A DNA stretch of 64,000 nucleotides, from NCBI RefSeq assembly GCF_001641285.1, contig NZ_CP014841.1:4056501-4120500 (forward strand). The letters are read 5' to 3'. Under the pieces are notes generated by a model. That model had not been told where the DNA came from. It did no database searches and saw only the letters and a program-made list of their open reading frames with translations. Positions within the stretch are counted from its first letter, which is position 1. Each line of letters opens with the position of its first letter. Source of the stretch: Dyella thiooxydans. Its GTDB lineage: Bacteria; Pseudomonadota; Gammaproteobacteria; Xanthomonadales; Rhodanobacteraceae. A program made the translations under genes and the position numbers. Positions 1 through 8,440 of the stretch are shown here, one piece after another.

Positions 1-735
1 GAGGCCATTGCCCGTGCGCACGAGCAGGACCTGCGCCTCACCCTGATCTACAACCACGCCAACCTCGGTTTCGGACCGGCGGTGAACCGCGCGGCGAAAC
101 GTTCGAGCGGACAGCGGCTGCTGATACTCAACCCGGATTGCCTGCTCGAGCCGGACACGGTATCGCGGCTGGTCGCCGCCTTCGACGCACAGTCGCGTAC
201 CGGCCTGGTCGGTGCGGTGGTCTGCGACGCGCAGGGCCATCCCGACCCGGCCTCGTACCGCTGCGACCCGCTGCTCGCGCGCTCGCTCAACACGATGCTG
301 GATCGTCCCGGCGAGGGCGTGAACATCGAAGGGCCGATCCCCGACCACGCGGTCGAGGCGGAAGCCGTGTCCGGTGCGCTGATGCTGGTTTCGCGCCGCG
401 TGTTCGAGTATCTCGGCGGTTTCGACGAAGGCTACTTCCTGCACTGCGAAGACCTGGACCTGTGTCGGCGGGTGCGCGATGCGGGCTACCGCGTGATGCT
501 CGCCGGCGACGTGCGCGTGCTGCACGGCAAGGGCGGCTCCAGCCGCCACCGACCGGTGTTCGTCAGCCGCCACAAGCACCGCGGCATGTGGCGCTGGTTC
601 CGCAAGTTCGATCCGGCCGCACGCAAGCCGCACGTGGCCGCGCTGGTCTGGTTGGGCATCTGGGCGCATTTCGCGCTCCAGGTGCCCGGGCAGCTGCTGC
701 GCCGCCGGCGCAACTCCACCGCGGATTCCGCATGA
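1..735 (+). CDS. Glycosyltransferase family 2 (rhamnosyltransferase-like), 5' end outside window
   Basis: The reading frame is open from base 1, so the true start lies upstream; 244 residues are visible. It is an inverting GT-A transferase of the kind that builds O-antigen or other surface glycans from nucleotide sugars. Visible hallmarks are an N-x2-N-L-G-F-G nucleotide-binding turn near the left edge, an NPDCLLEPD segment (DxD-like metal site), a G-A-L-M-L acceptor-side segment, and the HCEDLDLCRR motif holding the probable catalytic acid. The protein ends in a short hydrophobic stretch and a basic tail (LLRRRRN), suggesting it sits on the inner face of the cytoplasmic membrane. Its stop codon overlaps the start of the next gene by four bases (ATGA). 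The sugar transferred cannot be told from the sequence. Confidence 0.9.
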   Translation, partial: EAIARAHEQDLRLTLIYNHANLGFGPAVNRAAKRSSGQRLLILNPDCLLEPDTVSRLVAAFDAQSRTGLVGAVVCDAQGHPDPASYRCDPLLARSLNTMLDRPGEGVNIEGPIPDHAVEAEAVSGALMLVSRRVFEYLGGFDEGYFLHCEDLDLCRRVRDAGYRVMLAGDVRVLHGKGGSSRHRPVFVSRHKHRGMWRWFRKFDPAARKPHVAALVWLGIWAHFALQVPGQLLRRRRNSTADSA

Positions 736-1646
736 GCACGTCCCCTGCGCGCACCGGCGCGCTCGCCACCCTGGCGCTGGTCGCGGTGACCGCGGTGTGG
801 GGGTCCACCTTTTTCCTCATCAAGGATGTCGTGCAGCGCGTCGCGGTGGCCGATTTCCTGGCCGTGCGCTTCGTGGTGGCGGCGTTGGCGATGACGGTGA
901 TGTTCGCCCGGCCGCTGGCTCGGCTGCCGCGCCGGCAGTGGCTGCAGGGCATGGCGCTGGGTGCGCTGTACGGTTTCGCCCAGCTGCTGCAGACCACCGG
1001 CCAGATCTACGCCTCGGCCAGCGTCAGCGGCTTCGTCACCGGCATGTACGTGGTGTTCACCCCGCTGCTCGGCACCGTGCTGCTGCGCCAGCGCATGCCA
1101 CCGGTCACCTGGATCGCGGTGCTGCTGGCTACCGGTGGGCTGGCGCTGCTGTCGCTGCAGGGCTTCAGCGTCAACAAGGGCGTGGTGCTGGTGCTGATTT
1201 CCGCGGTGTTGTACGGCCTGCACATCGTCGGGCTGGGCCAGTGGTCGCGGCCGGGCGATGCGTTCGCGCTGTCCACCGTCCAGATGCTGGCGATCGCCGT
1301 GGTGTGCCTACTGGCTACCCTGCCGCACGGGCCGAAGCTGCCGCCGGACCGTGGCGTGTGGATCGCGCTGATCTACATGGCGCTGGCCGCCGGCGCCGGC
1401 GCCATGCTGGTGCAGACCTGGGCGCAGGCGCATATGCCGGCCACCCGCGCGGCGATCGTGATGACGCTGGAGCCGGTGTTCGCCGCCGGCTTCGCGGTGG
1501 CGTTCGGCGGCGAATCGCTGAGCTGGCGCATGCTCGGCGGCGGCGCGCTGGTGCTGGCGGCGATGTACCTGGTCGAGCTGGCGCCACGACGCAGCGCGCG
1601 CAAGGCGGCAGCCATGCCGGCCGAGGCGATCCACCACGAGGTATGA
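732..1646 (+). CDS. DMT superfamily transporter (EamA family)
   Basis: 304-residue integral membrane protein made of two EamA repeats of about five transmembrane helices each, the usual size for this family of metabolite exporters. The first helix carries the family-typical V-W-G-S-T-F-F segment, and the second repeat contains a recognisable ALEP-like turn (MTLEPVFAA). ATG 732 overlaps the glycosyltransferase stop, so the two genes are probably translationally coupled. The substrate is unknown; members move amino acids, nucleobases or other small metabolites. The C-terminus is basic and cytoplasmic. A REP-like palindrome follows the stop codon. Confidence 0.88.
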   Translation: MSTSPARTGALATLALVAVTAVWGSTFFLIKDVVQRVAVADFLAVRFVVAALAMTVMFARPLARLPRRQWLQGMALGALYGFAQLLQTTGQIYASASVSGFVTGMYVVFTPLLGTVLLRQRMPPVTWIAVLLATGGLALLSLQGFSVNKGVVLVLISAVLYGLHIVGLGQWSRPGDAFALSTVQMLAIAVVCLLATLPHGPKLPPDRGVWIALIYMALAAGAGAMLVQTWAQAHMPATRAAIVMTLEPVFAAGFAVAFGGESLSWRMLGGGALVLAAMYLVELAPRRSARKAAAMPAEAIHHEV

Positions 1647-1654
1647 CGCTCTGT

Positions 1655-1731
1655 TGCAGGAGCGGACCCTGTGCGCGACCGGCGAGCCGCTTCGTAGCCA
1701 CCTTTCATCGCCCGCAGGGTGGGTTCCTACA
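1655..1731. repeat. Pair of inward-facing REP-like elements between convergent genes
   Basis: A left arm at 1655-1680 and a right arm at 1706-1731 are imperfect inverted copies of about 26 bases, both built on the TGYAGGARC...ACCCTGYG...GCGA pattern known from REP palindromes of Xanthomonadales and pseudomonads. The right arm contains the aroB stop codon (1727-1729). Because the flanking genes converge, the structure could act as a bidirectional terminator or mRNA stabiliser. A second element of the same class lies at 18607-18687. Confidence 0.7.
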
Positions 1732-2818
1732 CGGCGGCGTGCAGCACGCCGAGCACGGCATCCTCCGCCACGCCGCTGACGATCTCCGCGCGGCCGATAC
1801 CGCGCCACAGGATCAGCCGCAGCGTGCCGGCGGTGTTCTTCTTGTCCAGCCGCATCAGCGCGAGCAACTGCTGCGGATCCATGCCCTCGGGGATGTCGGT
1901 GGGCAGGCCCAGGGCGTCGAGCAGGCGCTGCAGGCGCAGGGTGTCGTCCAGCGTGGCCATGCCGAGCTGCTGCGAGAGCTGTGCCGCCAGCACCATGCCG
2001 ACCGCCACCGCCTCGCCGTGCAGCAGGGTGGTGTAACGGCCGGCGGTCTCCAGCGCGTGGCCGAAGGTGTGACCGAGGTTGAGCAGGGCGCGCTCGCCCT
2101 GTTCGGTCTCGTCGCGGGCGACCACGCCGGCCTTGTAGGCGACCTTGCGCGCGATCGCCTCGCTCACCGTCGCCGGATCGCGTGCCGCCAGTGCATCGGC
2201 GTGCGCTTCCAGCCAGGCGAAGAACTCCGCATCGCCGATCGCCGCGCCCTTCACCACCTCGGCCAGGCCGGCGCGGAACTCCCGCCCGGGCAGGGTGGCC
2301 AGGGTGTCGATGTCGGCGAACACGCCGCGCGGCTGGTGGAACGCACCGACCAGGTTCTTGCCGGCCGGCAGGTTCACGCCGGTCTTGCCGCCGACCGAGG
2401 AGTCGACCATCGCCAGCAGCGTGGTGGGCAGCTGGATGAAGTCGATGCCGCGCATCCAGCAGGCCGCGGTGAAGCCGGCCAGGTCGCCGACCACGCCGCC
2501 GCCCAGCGCGATGATGCAGGCGTCTCGGGTGGCACCGAGCTTCGCCAGCGCAGCCAGCGCGCGGCCGACGTTGTCGAAGGTCTTGTGGGCCTCGCCGTCC
2601 TCGATCAGGAAACTCGCCCAGTCGAGGCCCTCCAGCCCCTTCGCCACCGTGTCCAGATACAGCGGCGCCACCGTGGTGTTGCTGATCACCAGCACGTGGC
2701 GGCCGCGGATCGCGGTGCGCCAGGCGGCGCTGTCGGCGAGCAGGCCCGGGCCGATGCGCACCGCGTAGCTGCGGTGGCCGAGGGCGACGTCGATGGAGCG
2801 AGAGGCAAGGGCGTTCAT
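1727..2818 (-). CDS. aroB: 3-dehydroquinate synthase
   Basis: 363 residues. Catalyses the NAD- and metal-dependent cyclisation of DAHP to 3-dehydroquinate, the second step of the shikimate pathway. Diagnostic segments are [13 protein letters not shown] (NAD/phosphate loop), [19 protein letters not shown], the NLVGAFHQP stretch, E-V-V-K-G with metal-ligand Glu, and [11 protein letters not shown] plus the later [11 protein letters not shown] carrying the metal-binding histidines. The start was placed at 2818 because this ATG overlaps the aroK stop (ATGA) and gives the normal AroB length; the frame stays open further upstream only as a shadow of aroK. The stop codon is embedded in a REP arm, so the last few residues may be peculiar to this strain. 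Confidence 0.97.
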   Translation of the reverse strand: MNALASRSIDVALGHRSYAVRIGPGLLADSAAWRTAIRGRHVLVISNTTVAPLYLDTVAKGLEGLDWASFLIEDGEAHKTFDNVGRALAALAKLGATRDACIIALGGGVVGDLAGFTAACWMRGIDFIQLPTTLLAMVDSSVGGKTGVNLPAGKNLVGAFHQPRGVFADIDTLATLPGREFRAGLAEVVKGAAIGDAEFFAWLEAHADALAARDPATVSEAIARKVAYKAGVVARDETEQGERALLNLGHTFGHALETAGRYTTLLHGEAVAVGMVLAAQLSQQLGMATLDDTLRLQRLLDALGLPTDIPEGMDPQQLLALMRLDKKNTAGTLRLILWRGIGRAEIVSGVAEDAVLGVLHAAV

Positions 2819-3354
2819 GCGGCTCGGGTGCGGTTCCAGTGGTTGTCGATCAGGGCGATGGCGCGTTGGGTGGCCGCGTGCACGCTTTCGTGCTCGTCCG
2901 GCAGCACCAGGTCGGCCAGTTCGCGGTACAGCGGTTCGCGCGCCTCGCGCATCGCGGCAAGTTTCGCGCGGCGATCCTCGCCGGCCAGCAGCGGGCGCTT
3001 GGTGTCGCGGGCCAGTCGTTCGAGCTGCTGCTCGATGCCGGCTTGCAGCCACAGCACGTAGCCGCGTGCGGCCAGGCGCTGGCGATTGACCGGATCGAGC
3101 ACCGCGCCGGCGCCGGTGGCCAGCACGATGCCTTGCGGCTGCGTGCACTGGTCGAGCATCTCGCTCTCGCGCCGGCGGAAGCCGGCCTCGCCTTCCAGCT
3201 CGAACACCGTGCTCACCGGCACGCCGCAGTGGCGCTCGATCTCGTGGTCGAGGTCGACGAAGGCGAGCTGGTAGTGTTCGGCGAGGCGCCGGCCGATCGA
3301 GGTCTTGCCGGCTCCGGTCGGTCCGACGATGAACAGGTTGCACGACGGATTCAT
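2815..3354 (-). CDS. aroK: Shikimate kinase
   Basis: 179 residues, the usual size. Phosphorylates shikimate at the 3-hydroxyl with ATP. The Walker A loop GPTGAGKTS is at residues 10-18, the shikimate-contacting D-L-D-H-E-I-E follows, then FRRRES (substrate arginine) and a lid region with TKRPLL. It is the first gene of an aroK-aroB operon transcribed leftwards and overlaps aroB by four bases, the conserved proteobacterial order. The divergent gene at 3405 leaves about 50 bases for both promoters. Confidence 0.96.
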   Translation of the reverse strand: MNPSCNLFIVGPTGAGKTSIGRRLAEHYQLAFVDLDHEIERHCGVPVSTVFELEGEAGFRRRESEMLDQCTQPQGIVLATGAGAVLDPVNRQRLAARGYVLWLQAGIEQQLERLARDTKRPLLAGEDRRAKLAAMREAREPLYRELADLVLPDEHESVHAATQRAIALIDNHWNRTRAA

Positions 3355-3404
3355 GCGCGCATGCTAGCAGGGCCGATCCGGCGTCAGAGGGGAATTCCAG
3401 GGCC

Positions 3405-4253
3405 ATGAGCGAGCGTGTGTTGCTGTCCGGATGCGGCGACCTGGGCATGCGTGTGGCCCGATGCCTGCAGGCCCGCGGCGACTCGGTTTTCGCGCTGCGC
3501 CGGCATCCGCCGGAAGGCGAGGCGGAGGGCATCGTCTGGCTGGCCGGCGACCTGACGCGTGACGACGGCCTGCCGCCGCTGCCGCCCGGCATCACGCAGC
3601 TGGTGCACCTGCCGACGCCCGGCGCGCGGACGGAGGCGGCGTACCGCGCCGTGTTCGTCGACGGCCTGCGCCGGGTGATGGCAGGACTGGATTCGGCGAG
3701 CCTGCGCCGTGTGCTGTTCGTCTCCTCCAGCGCGGTCCACGGCGACCACGACGGCGGCTGGGTCGACGAGGACACGCCGCCGGATCCGCCGGGTTTCAAC
3801 GGCGCCGTGCTGCTCGAGGCCGAACGCTGGCTGGCTGGGCAGCCGGTGACGTCGATCGCATTGCGCCTGGCCGGACTCTATGGGCCGGGGCGCCTGCAGC
3901 TGCTCGATCGCCTGCGGGCCGGGGCGGCCCGCGCACCGCGCGGACACCCGCACTGGGCCAACCGCATCCATGTCGACGACGCGGCCGCCGCGATCGTCCA
4001 CCTGCTCGCCGTGTCCGACCCGCAGCCGGTCTACCTCGGCGCCGACGACACGCCGCTGCCGCTGGACGTGCTGTACGACCATCTCACCACGCTGGTCGGC
4101 GCGCCGCCGCCGGCAGACGGCCCGGCACCGGCCGGCGTCGGCAGCAAGCGCCTGTCCAATGCGCGCCTGCGTGCCAGCGGCTGGGTGCCGCGCTGGCCGG
4201 ATGCCCGCACCGGCTACGCAGCGTTGTGGGACGATGCCGAGCCGCGGTCTTGA
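3405..4253 (+). CDS. Atypical SDR / NAD(P)-binding epimerase-like protein (YeeZ type)
   Basis: 282 residues with an N-terminal Rossmann fold: the glycine-rich turn [11 protein letters not shown] begins at residue 8, followed by an arginine-rich ALRRHP end of strand 2 that suggests NADP preference. Further extended-SDR marks are [11 protein letters not shown] and [11 protein letters not shown]. The classical YxxxK catalytic pair is not evident; the corresponding region reads [13 protein letters not shown], as in the YeeZ/atypical SDR5 branch. No reaction can be assigned. It stands divergently from aroK and is followed 42 bases later by a YbjQ protein, but the two are not functionally linked in any way I recognise. 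Confidence 0.85.
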   Translation: MSERVLLSGCGDLGMRVARCLQARGDSVFALRRHPPEGEAEGIVWLAGDLTRDDGLPPLPPGITQLVHLPTPGARTEAAYRAVFVDGLRRVMAGLDSASLRRVLFVSSSAVHGDHDGGWVDEDTPPDPPGFNGAVLLEAERWLAGQPVTSIALRLAGLYGPGRLQLLDRLRAGAARAPRGHPHWANRIHVDDAAAAIVHLLAVSDPQPVYLGADDTPLPLDVLYDHLTTLVGAPPPADGPAPAGVGSKRLSNARLRASGWVPRWPDARTGYAALWDDAEPRS

Positions 4254-4295
4254 ACCGGTTGCCGTCGCGCAGCCACTTACCTCCAGGAGCCCGTC

Positions 4296-4640
4296 ATGCC
4301 CACCCCGGTTTCCCGCCACATGGTCAGCACCACCAACGACGTTCCCGGTTATCGCTTGGTGCGCCCGCTCGGCATCGTGCGCGGCATCACGGTGCGCTCG
4401 CGCAGCATCGTCGGCAACGTCGGCGCGGCGCTGCAGACCCTGGTCGGCGGCAACATCACGCTCTACACCGAACTGTGCGAAAAGGCGCGTGTCGAGGCGT
4501 TCGAACTGATGCTCGACCACGCCGCGGCACTCGGTGCGAACGCCGTGATCGGCATGCGCTACGACGCCAACGAAGTGGCACAGGGCGTCACCGAGGTGCT
4601 GGCCTACGGCACCGCCGTGCAGGTCGAACCGGGCGGTTGA
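4296..4640 (+). CDS. YbjQ / UPF0145 family protein
   Basis: 114 residues, a full-length match in layout to the YbjQ family of pentameric, putatively metal-binding cytoplasmic proteins. Recognisable segments are [14 protein letters not shown] near the N-terminus, the middle [18 protein letters not shown], and the terminal [11 protein letters not shown]...VLAYGTAV. A ribosome-binding site (CCAGGAG) lies about ten bases before the ATG. The biochemical function of the family is not settled; some members are annotated as heavy-metal-binding. Confidence 0.88.
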   Translation: MPTPVSRHMVSTTNDVPGYRLVRPLGIVRGITVRSRSIVGNVGAALQTLVGGNITLYTELCEKARVEAFELMLDHAAALGANAVIGMRYDANEVAQGVTEVLAYGTAVQVEPGG

Positions 4641-4657
4641 GATCGCGTGATCGGCCG

Positions 4658-5497
4658 TCAGTTGTGGTTGAGTCCGGTCACGTGGCGCTCGGTGTCGTAT
4701 TCGACCCAGCTGTCGGCGAGGGTCGGCAGGGTGGCCAGGGCGTGGCGGCTGAGCCGCTCGAAGTGCGCCAGGAAACGCTGCATGGCTTCGCCACCCATCG
4801 CCAGCGGGGCATGGCGGGCGATCAGCAACTGCTCCTGCTCGCTGCGCCAGCGGCGCACCACGTCCCAGTTCGGCGCCTGCAGCACGATCAGCGCATCGAG
4901 CTTGCGCCACAGCGGCTGATAGCCGCGCAGCTGCTTGTTGACCCAGCGACGCCAGGCGCCGTCGGGATCCTCGGTGCGTTCCAGCTCGTTCACCGGTGCG
5001 GCCAGCGCGGCGACGGTCTGCGGACGGATGCCCAGCGCCCAGCCTTCCAGGATCACCAGCTTCGGAGGTCGCGTCACCTTCGGCCAGCGCGACGGCGGCA
5101 GGCGCGTGTCGCGGCCCTTGTCGAAGCGCGGGTAGGGCACGGGCAGTTTGTCCGACGCCTTGGGCAGGCCGGCAAGCACCGACATCAGCAGCTCGATCTC
5201 GTGCGTGCCCGGCACGCCGCGGGTGCGCAGCAGTGGGTGGATCTCGCGCGCCATGAGCTCGCGGTCCGAACGCGAATAGTAGAAGTCGTCCAGCGACAGC
5301 ACTTCGGTGGGGATGCCGCGTGATTCGGCCTGCGTCTTGATGACGCGGGCCAGCGTGCTCTTGCCGCTGCCCTGCAGGCCGGACAGGCCCATCAGGTAGG
5401 TGCGTCGCGCCCGGGCGATGCGACCGGCGTAGTGGTCGAGCAGAAGCACGGCCAGCGCCTGATTCTGCGTGCTAGGATCGTTGTTCATCCGCGCCAT
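4658..5497 (-). CDS. P-loop kinase, D-glycerate 3-kinase family
   Basis: 279 residues from ATG 5497 (an in-frame ATG at 5488 would remove MAR). The Walker A loop is GLQGSGKST near residue 46, followed by the family marker LSLDDFYYSRSDR, the HPLLRTRGVPGTH block and a Walker B-like LVILEGWALG, all typical of the phosphoribulokinase/uridine-kinase-like glycerate kinases (plant GLYK, E. coli YggC relatives). The expected reaction is ATP-dependent phosphorylation of D-glycerate to 3-phosphoglycerate, though substrates of bacterial relatives are often untested. The gene is divergent from pdxH and the two 5' ends lie only 31 bases apart. Confidence 0.85.
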   Translation of the reverse strand: MARMNNDPSTQNQALAVLLLDHYAGRIARARRTYLMGLSGLQGSGKSTLARVIKTQAESRGIPTEVLSLDDFYYSRSDRELMAREIHPLLRTRGVPGTHEIELLMSVLAGLPKASDKLPVPYPRFDKGRDTRLPPSRWPKVTRPPKLVILEGWALGIRPQTVAALAAPVNELERTEDPDGAWRRWVNKQLRGYQPLWRKLDALIVLQAPNWDVVRRWRSEQEQLLIARHAPLAMGGEAMQRFLAHFERLSRHALATLPTLADSWVEYDTERHVTGLNHN

Positions 5498-5528
5498 GAT
5501 GACGCGCCCCGGCCACGATTCAAGACCT

Positions 5529-6116
5529 ATGCTCAATCGCGAGATTCTGGACACCTTCACGCAGCTGCTGGAGGAGGCCAAGGCCAGCGGCGACCGCGAG
5601 CCCACGGCCATGAACCTGGCCAGCGTGGATGCGGCGGGGCGGGTGAGCTCCCGCGTGGTGCTGCTGAAGGATGTGGAGGAGCGTGGTTTCCGCTTCTTCA
5701 CCAACTACGACAGCGACAAGGGCAGCCAGATCGAGGCGCATCCGCAGGTGGCGCTCAACTTCCACTGGAAGGGGGTGCGCGAGGGCGTGCAGGTACGCAT
5801 CGAGGGTGCGGCGCGCAAGCTGCTGCCGGAGGAATCCGACGCCTATTTCGCCACCCGGCCGCGCGGCAGCCAGGTCGGTGCCTGGGCCTCGCTGCAGTCG
5901 CAGACGCTGCCGGACCGCGAGACCTTCGAGCAGCGCGTGGCGCGCTACGAGCAGGAGTTCGAGGGGCGCGACGTGCCGCGCCCGCCGCACTGGGGCGGCT
6001 ACGTGGTCGAGCCAGACATGGTCGAGTTCTGGTACGGCGCGCAGTTCCGGCTGCACGAGCGCGTGCGCTGGAGCCGCCACGGCCAGACCTGGACCCATCG
6101 CCTGCTGTATCCCTGA
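5529..6116 (+). CDS. pdxH: Pyridoxamine 5'-phosphate oxidase
   Basis: 195 residues. FMN-dependent oxidation of PNP/PMP to pyridoxal 5'-phosphate, the last step of B6 synthesis and salvage. Diagnostic segments are E-P-T-A-M-N-L-A-S-V-D, SSRVVLLKDVEERGFRF (FMN phosphate contacts), RGSQVGAWASLQSQ, P-P-H-W-G-G-Y and the C-terminal RLHERVRWSR...W-x3-RLLYP. I chose ATG 5529, which gives the normal family start; an in-frame upstream ATG (5496) would add an unusual 11 residues and run into the divergent kinase start. Confidence 0.96.
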   Translation: MLNREILDTFTQLLEEAKASGDREPTAMNLASVDAAGRVSSRVVLLKDVEERGFRFFTNYDSDKGSQIEAHPQVALNFHWKGVREGVQVRIEGAARKLLPEESDAYFATRPRGSQVGAWASLQSQTLPDRETFEQRVARYEQEFEGRDVPRPPHWGGYVVEPDMVEFWYGAQFRLHERVRWSRHGQTWTHRLLYP

Positions 6117-6129
6117 GGAGATCGCCGAG

Positions 6130-6570
6130 GTGCGTCGCCAGGCCGTCGACCATGTTGCCCAGGGCGGGTTCACCGTGCACACGCGCGGTCGCGGCTTCAG
6201 CGAGATCACCGACGAGGTGGCCAACGCGATCGCCGCCAGCGGCGTGCAGACCGGCCTGGCCCATGTGTTCACCGCACACACCAGCTGCTCGCTGCTGATC
6301 GGCGAGAACGCCGATCCGACCGTGCGCGAGGACCTGGAGCGATGGTTCGCCCGTGCGGTTCCCGATGGCGACCCGTTGTTCCGCCACGACGATGAGGGTC
6401 CGGACGACATGCCGGCCCACGTCCGCTCCATCCTCACCGGTGTCAGCCTGACCGTGCCGGTGCACGGCGGCCGCCTGGCGCTGGGCACCTGGCAGGGCCT
6501 GTACCTGTGGGAGCACCGTACCGATGCGCACCAGCGCAAGGTGCAGGTGACGGTGATCGGCGCCGGCTGA
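6130..6570 (+). CDS. YjbQ family (UPF0047) protein
   Basis: 146 residues from GTG 6130, which has GAGGAG (6115-6120) nine bases upstream overlapping the pdxH stop. The family signature is complete: T-A-H-T-S-C-S-L-L-I-G-E-N-A-D, and the terminal LGTWQGLYLWEHR. Members form trimers with a metal/phosphate site and some show weak thiamine-phosphate synthase activity, hence the common name secondary thiamine-phosphate synthase; the physiological role is unclear. The 13-base gap to pdxH suggests co-transcription. Confidence 0.9.
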   Translation: MRRQAVDHVAQGGFTVHTRGRGFSEITDEVANAIAASGVQTGLAHVFTAHTSCSLLIGENADPTVREDLERWFARAVPDGDPLFRHDDEGPDDMPAHVRSILTGVSLTVPVHGGRLALGTWQGLYLWEHRTDAHQRKVQVTVIGAG

Positions 6571-6614
6571 GCGCGCCGTTACCATGGGCGATTCCGTTCC
6601 AGTGATCGCCCACC

Positions 6615-7442
6615 ATGACCGACGCCTTCCCGCAGCGCATCGTCTGCCTCACCGAAGAACCGACCGAAGTGCTCTACGCGCTGGGCGAGGAGCATCGCAT
6701 CGTCGGCATCTCCGGGTTCACCGTGCGCCCGCCGCGCGCGCGCAGGGAAAAACCCAAGGTGTCGGCGTTCACCAGCGCGAAGATCGGCGAGATCCTCGCG
6801 CTCAAGCCCGATCTGGCGATCGGCTTCTCCGACATCCAGGCGGATATCGCGCGCGAGCTGATCAAGGCGGGCGTGGAGGTGTGGATCTCCAACCATCGCA
6901 GCGTCGACGGCATCGTCGCCTACATCCGCCGGCTCGGCGCGATGGTCGGTGCGGGCGACCGGGCCGAGGCCTACGCGCAACGCGCCGAGGCGCACATCGC
7001 CGCCGTGCGCGAGGCCGCTGCCGCGCTGCCGCGCCGGCCCAGGGTGTATTTCGAGGAATGGGACGAACCGCTGATCACCGGCATCCGCTGGGTCGCCGAG
7101 CTGATCAACATCGCCGGTGGCGACGACATTTTTCCCGAACTGGCGCGCGAGCCGCTGGCGAAGCAGCGCATCCTCGCCGACGGTGCGCCGGTGATCGCGC
7201 GGGCACCCGAGATCATCCTGGGCTCCTGGTGCGGCAAGCGCTTCCGGCCGGAGAAGGTCGCGGCGCGGCCGGGCTGGGCCGAGATTCCCGCGGTCCGCGA
7301 CGGCGAACTGCACGAGGTGAAGTCGCCGATCATCCTGCAGCCGGGACCGGCCGCGCTGTTCGACGGGCTCGACGCGCTGCACCGGATCATCGCCGCTTGG
7401 GCCGCACGGGGGCCTGGCCGAAGGACCGGGGTGGCGCGTTGA
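6615..7442 (+). CDS. BtuF-like cobalamin-binding-fold protein without a signal peptide
   Basis: 275 residues resembling periplasmic B12/iron-siderophore-binding proteins (helical-backbone fold): N-lobe IVCLTEEPTEVLYALGEE, the KIGEILALKPDLAIGFSD segment typical of BtuF, a long bridging helix, and a C-lobe with AELINIAGGDDIFPE. No N-terminal signal peptide or lipobox is present and no in-frame upstream extension supplies one. No BtuC/BtuD or TonB receptor gene is adjacent. So the fold is clear, but cytoplasmic residence and ligand are inference. A Fur-like site follows immediately after its stop codon. Confidence 0.8.
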   Translation: MTDAFPQRIVCLTEEPTEVLYALGEEHRIVGISGFTVRPPRARREKPKVSAFTSAKIGEILALKPDLAIGFSDIQADIARELIKAGVEVWISNHRSVDGIVAYIRRLGAMVGAGDRAEAYAQRAEAHIAAVREAAAALPRRPRVYFEEWDEPLITGIRWVAELINIAGGDDIFPELAREPLAKQRILADGAPVIARAPEIILGSWCGKRFRPEKVAARPGWAEIPAVRDGELHEVKSPIILQPGPAALFDGLDALHRIIAAWAARGPGRRTGVAR

Positions 7443-7448
7443 CTTGTA

Positions 7449-7467
7449 AATGAGAACGTTTATCATC
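7449..7467. promoter_or_regulatory. Candidate Fur box upstream of hemP
   Basis: AATGAGAACGTTTATCATC is a 19-base near-palindrome that matches the Fur consensus at about 10 of 19 positions by eye. It sits 32 bases upstream of the hemP start, where a Fur-repressed promoter is expected. The surrounding segment is AT-rich compared with its neighbours. Confidence 0.55.
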
Positions 7468-7498
7468 TTGGCCGTAACCCCTTGTGGAGAAAGCCGTG

Positions 7499-7702
7499 AT
7501 GAATCGACCCCTGCACATGACTCCGGCCGAGGCGACGGCCCGGCCCGTCGGCAGCCTGAGCCTGCCGCGGGCTGCGCGAGAGGTTCCCAGCGTGAGCAGC
7601 GACGCCCTGCTGCGGGGCGCCCGCGAGCTGGTGATCCGCCATCAGGGAGGCGAGTACCACCTGCGCCTGACCCGCAACGACAAGCTGATCCTCACCAAGT
7701 GA
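7499..7702 (+). CDS. hemP: Hemin uptake protein HemP
   Basis: 67 residues from ATG 7499; GGAGA lies seven bases upstream. The second half is the HemP signature: S-D-A-L-L-R-G-A-R-E-L-V-I-R-H-x-G-x2-Y-x-L-R-L-T-R-x-D-K-L-I-L-T-K at the C-terminus. HemP is a small cytoplasmic protein encoded at the head of haem-uptake loci and, in some proteobacteria, required for expression of the haem receptor. Here no TonB-dependent receptor follows; the next gene is an unknown 181-residue protein. Confidence 0.92.
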   Translation: MNRPLHMTPAEATARPVGSLSLPRAAREVPSVSSDALLRGARELVIRHQGGEYHLRLTRNDKLILTK

Positions 7703-7807
7703 TTCCCGGGGCGCTGGCTGCTGTCGCCGCGCCTTTCTCCCCACCCGGCCCACCGCCAGCACCGTCCCGCACGGTCAGCCAGGCCCCACCGCAATGGAGG
7801 CATGGTC

Positions 7808-8353
7808 ATGCCGTTGCCGAGTGCGCGTTTCCTGGTCGCCGCAAACCCCGTCGAAACACCGCCCTGCTGGCTCTCCGCCGATCCGCGGCGCTTCGCCCGC
7901 GACCTGGCCGCCCTCGGACCGGTGTTCTGCGCCTGGACGGGACCGGCCGCCGGCCGGTCCGAAGGAGCGTCGGACATCGACCCGGGTAGCCCGGACGGGC
8001 TGGTGCTGGCGCATCCCGGGCTGCTCGCTCATGCCTGTGCCGTCACGATCGACGGACCACGCGAATGGATCACCGTGCACGATGGCGCAGGCGTGCCGCG
8101 ATGTCGCCTGTACCTGCTGCCGGATACCGACTATCTCGCCTGGGACGCCTTGCTGGCCCATGCCGACGCGACCGCGGCACCCGCGGCGCGGCCGCGCTGG
8201 CGGCCACACCGCGGGCGTCGTCTGCGCTTCGAGGTGGCGTCGATCGGGTCATGGTCGCTGGTGTGCACCAGCACGGCGCTGCCGGACTGCGTGCTGAGTT
8301 GGCGGACGGTGCGCGAGCTGGTACGCACCGAGGGCGTGGCGCTGGTCGCCTGA
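7808..8353 (+). CDS. Unknown protein downstream of hemP
   Basis: 181 residues from ATG 7808, chosen because GGAGG (7796-7800) is seven bases upstream; ATG 7802 would be only one base away. I recognise no domain. The protein is soluble, without signal peptide or membrane helix, rich in Trp, Pro and Arg, with blocks such as GPREWITVHDGAGVPRCRLY and a C-terminal SWRTVRELVRTEGVALVA. The position 105 bases after hemP and the absence of an intervening promoter suggest it belongs to the iron-regulated unit, which is the only functional hint. Confidence 0.7.
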   Translation: MPLPSARFLVAANPVETPPCWLSADPRRFARDLAALGPVFCAWTGPAAGRSEGASDIDPGSPDGLVLAHPGLLAHACAVTIDGPREWITVHDGAGVPRCRLYLLPDTDYLAWDALLAHADATAAPAARPRWRPHRGRRLRFEVASIGSWSLVCTSTALPDCVLSWRTVRELVRTEGVALVA

Positions 8354-8359
8354 CCGCCG

Positions 8360-8403
8360 TGTCCGGGCTCTTGTCCGGTTGTCCGTCCGGGTGTCCGCGG
8401 ACA
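8360..8403 (+). promoter_or_regulatory. Repeated TGTCCG half-sites: candidate enhancer (UAS) for the sigma-54 activator
   Basis: TGTCCG occurs at 8360, 8372, 8380 and 8392, spaced 12, 8 and 12 bases; the last copy pairs with CGGACA to form the perfect 12-base palindrome TGTCCGCGGACA (8392-8403). The cluster is centred about 100 bp upstream of the predicted sigma-54 start site, the usual place for an NtrC-family dimer to bind. The likely protein is the activator encoded at 31787-33127. Confidence 0.65.
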
Positions 8404-8440
8404 CCGTCCGGCAACGGCTGGGGTTCCTGTATATCGTTGT

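Noticed and set aside
1727-3799. A 690-codon open frame on the minus strand covering aroB, aroK and beyond
   Set aside because: Only the part from 2818 encodes AroB; the upstream extension is a shadow of aroK and the divergent SDR gene in high-GC DNA.
8356-8412. TGTCCG repeats as a CRISPR-like or tandem-repeat array
   Set aside because: The units are six bases with irregular 8- and 12-base steps and no spacers; the arrangement fits protein-binding half-sites.
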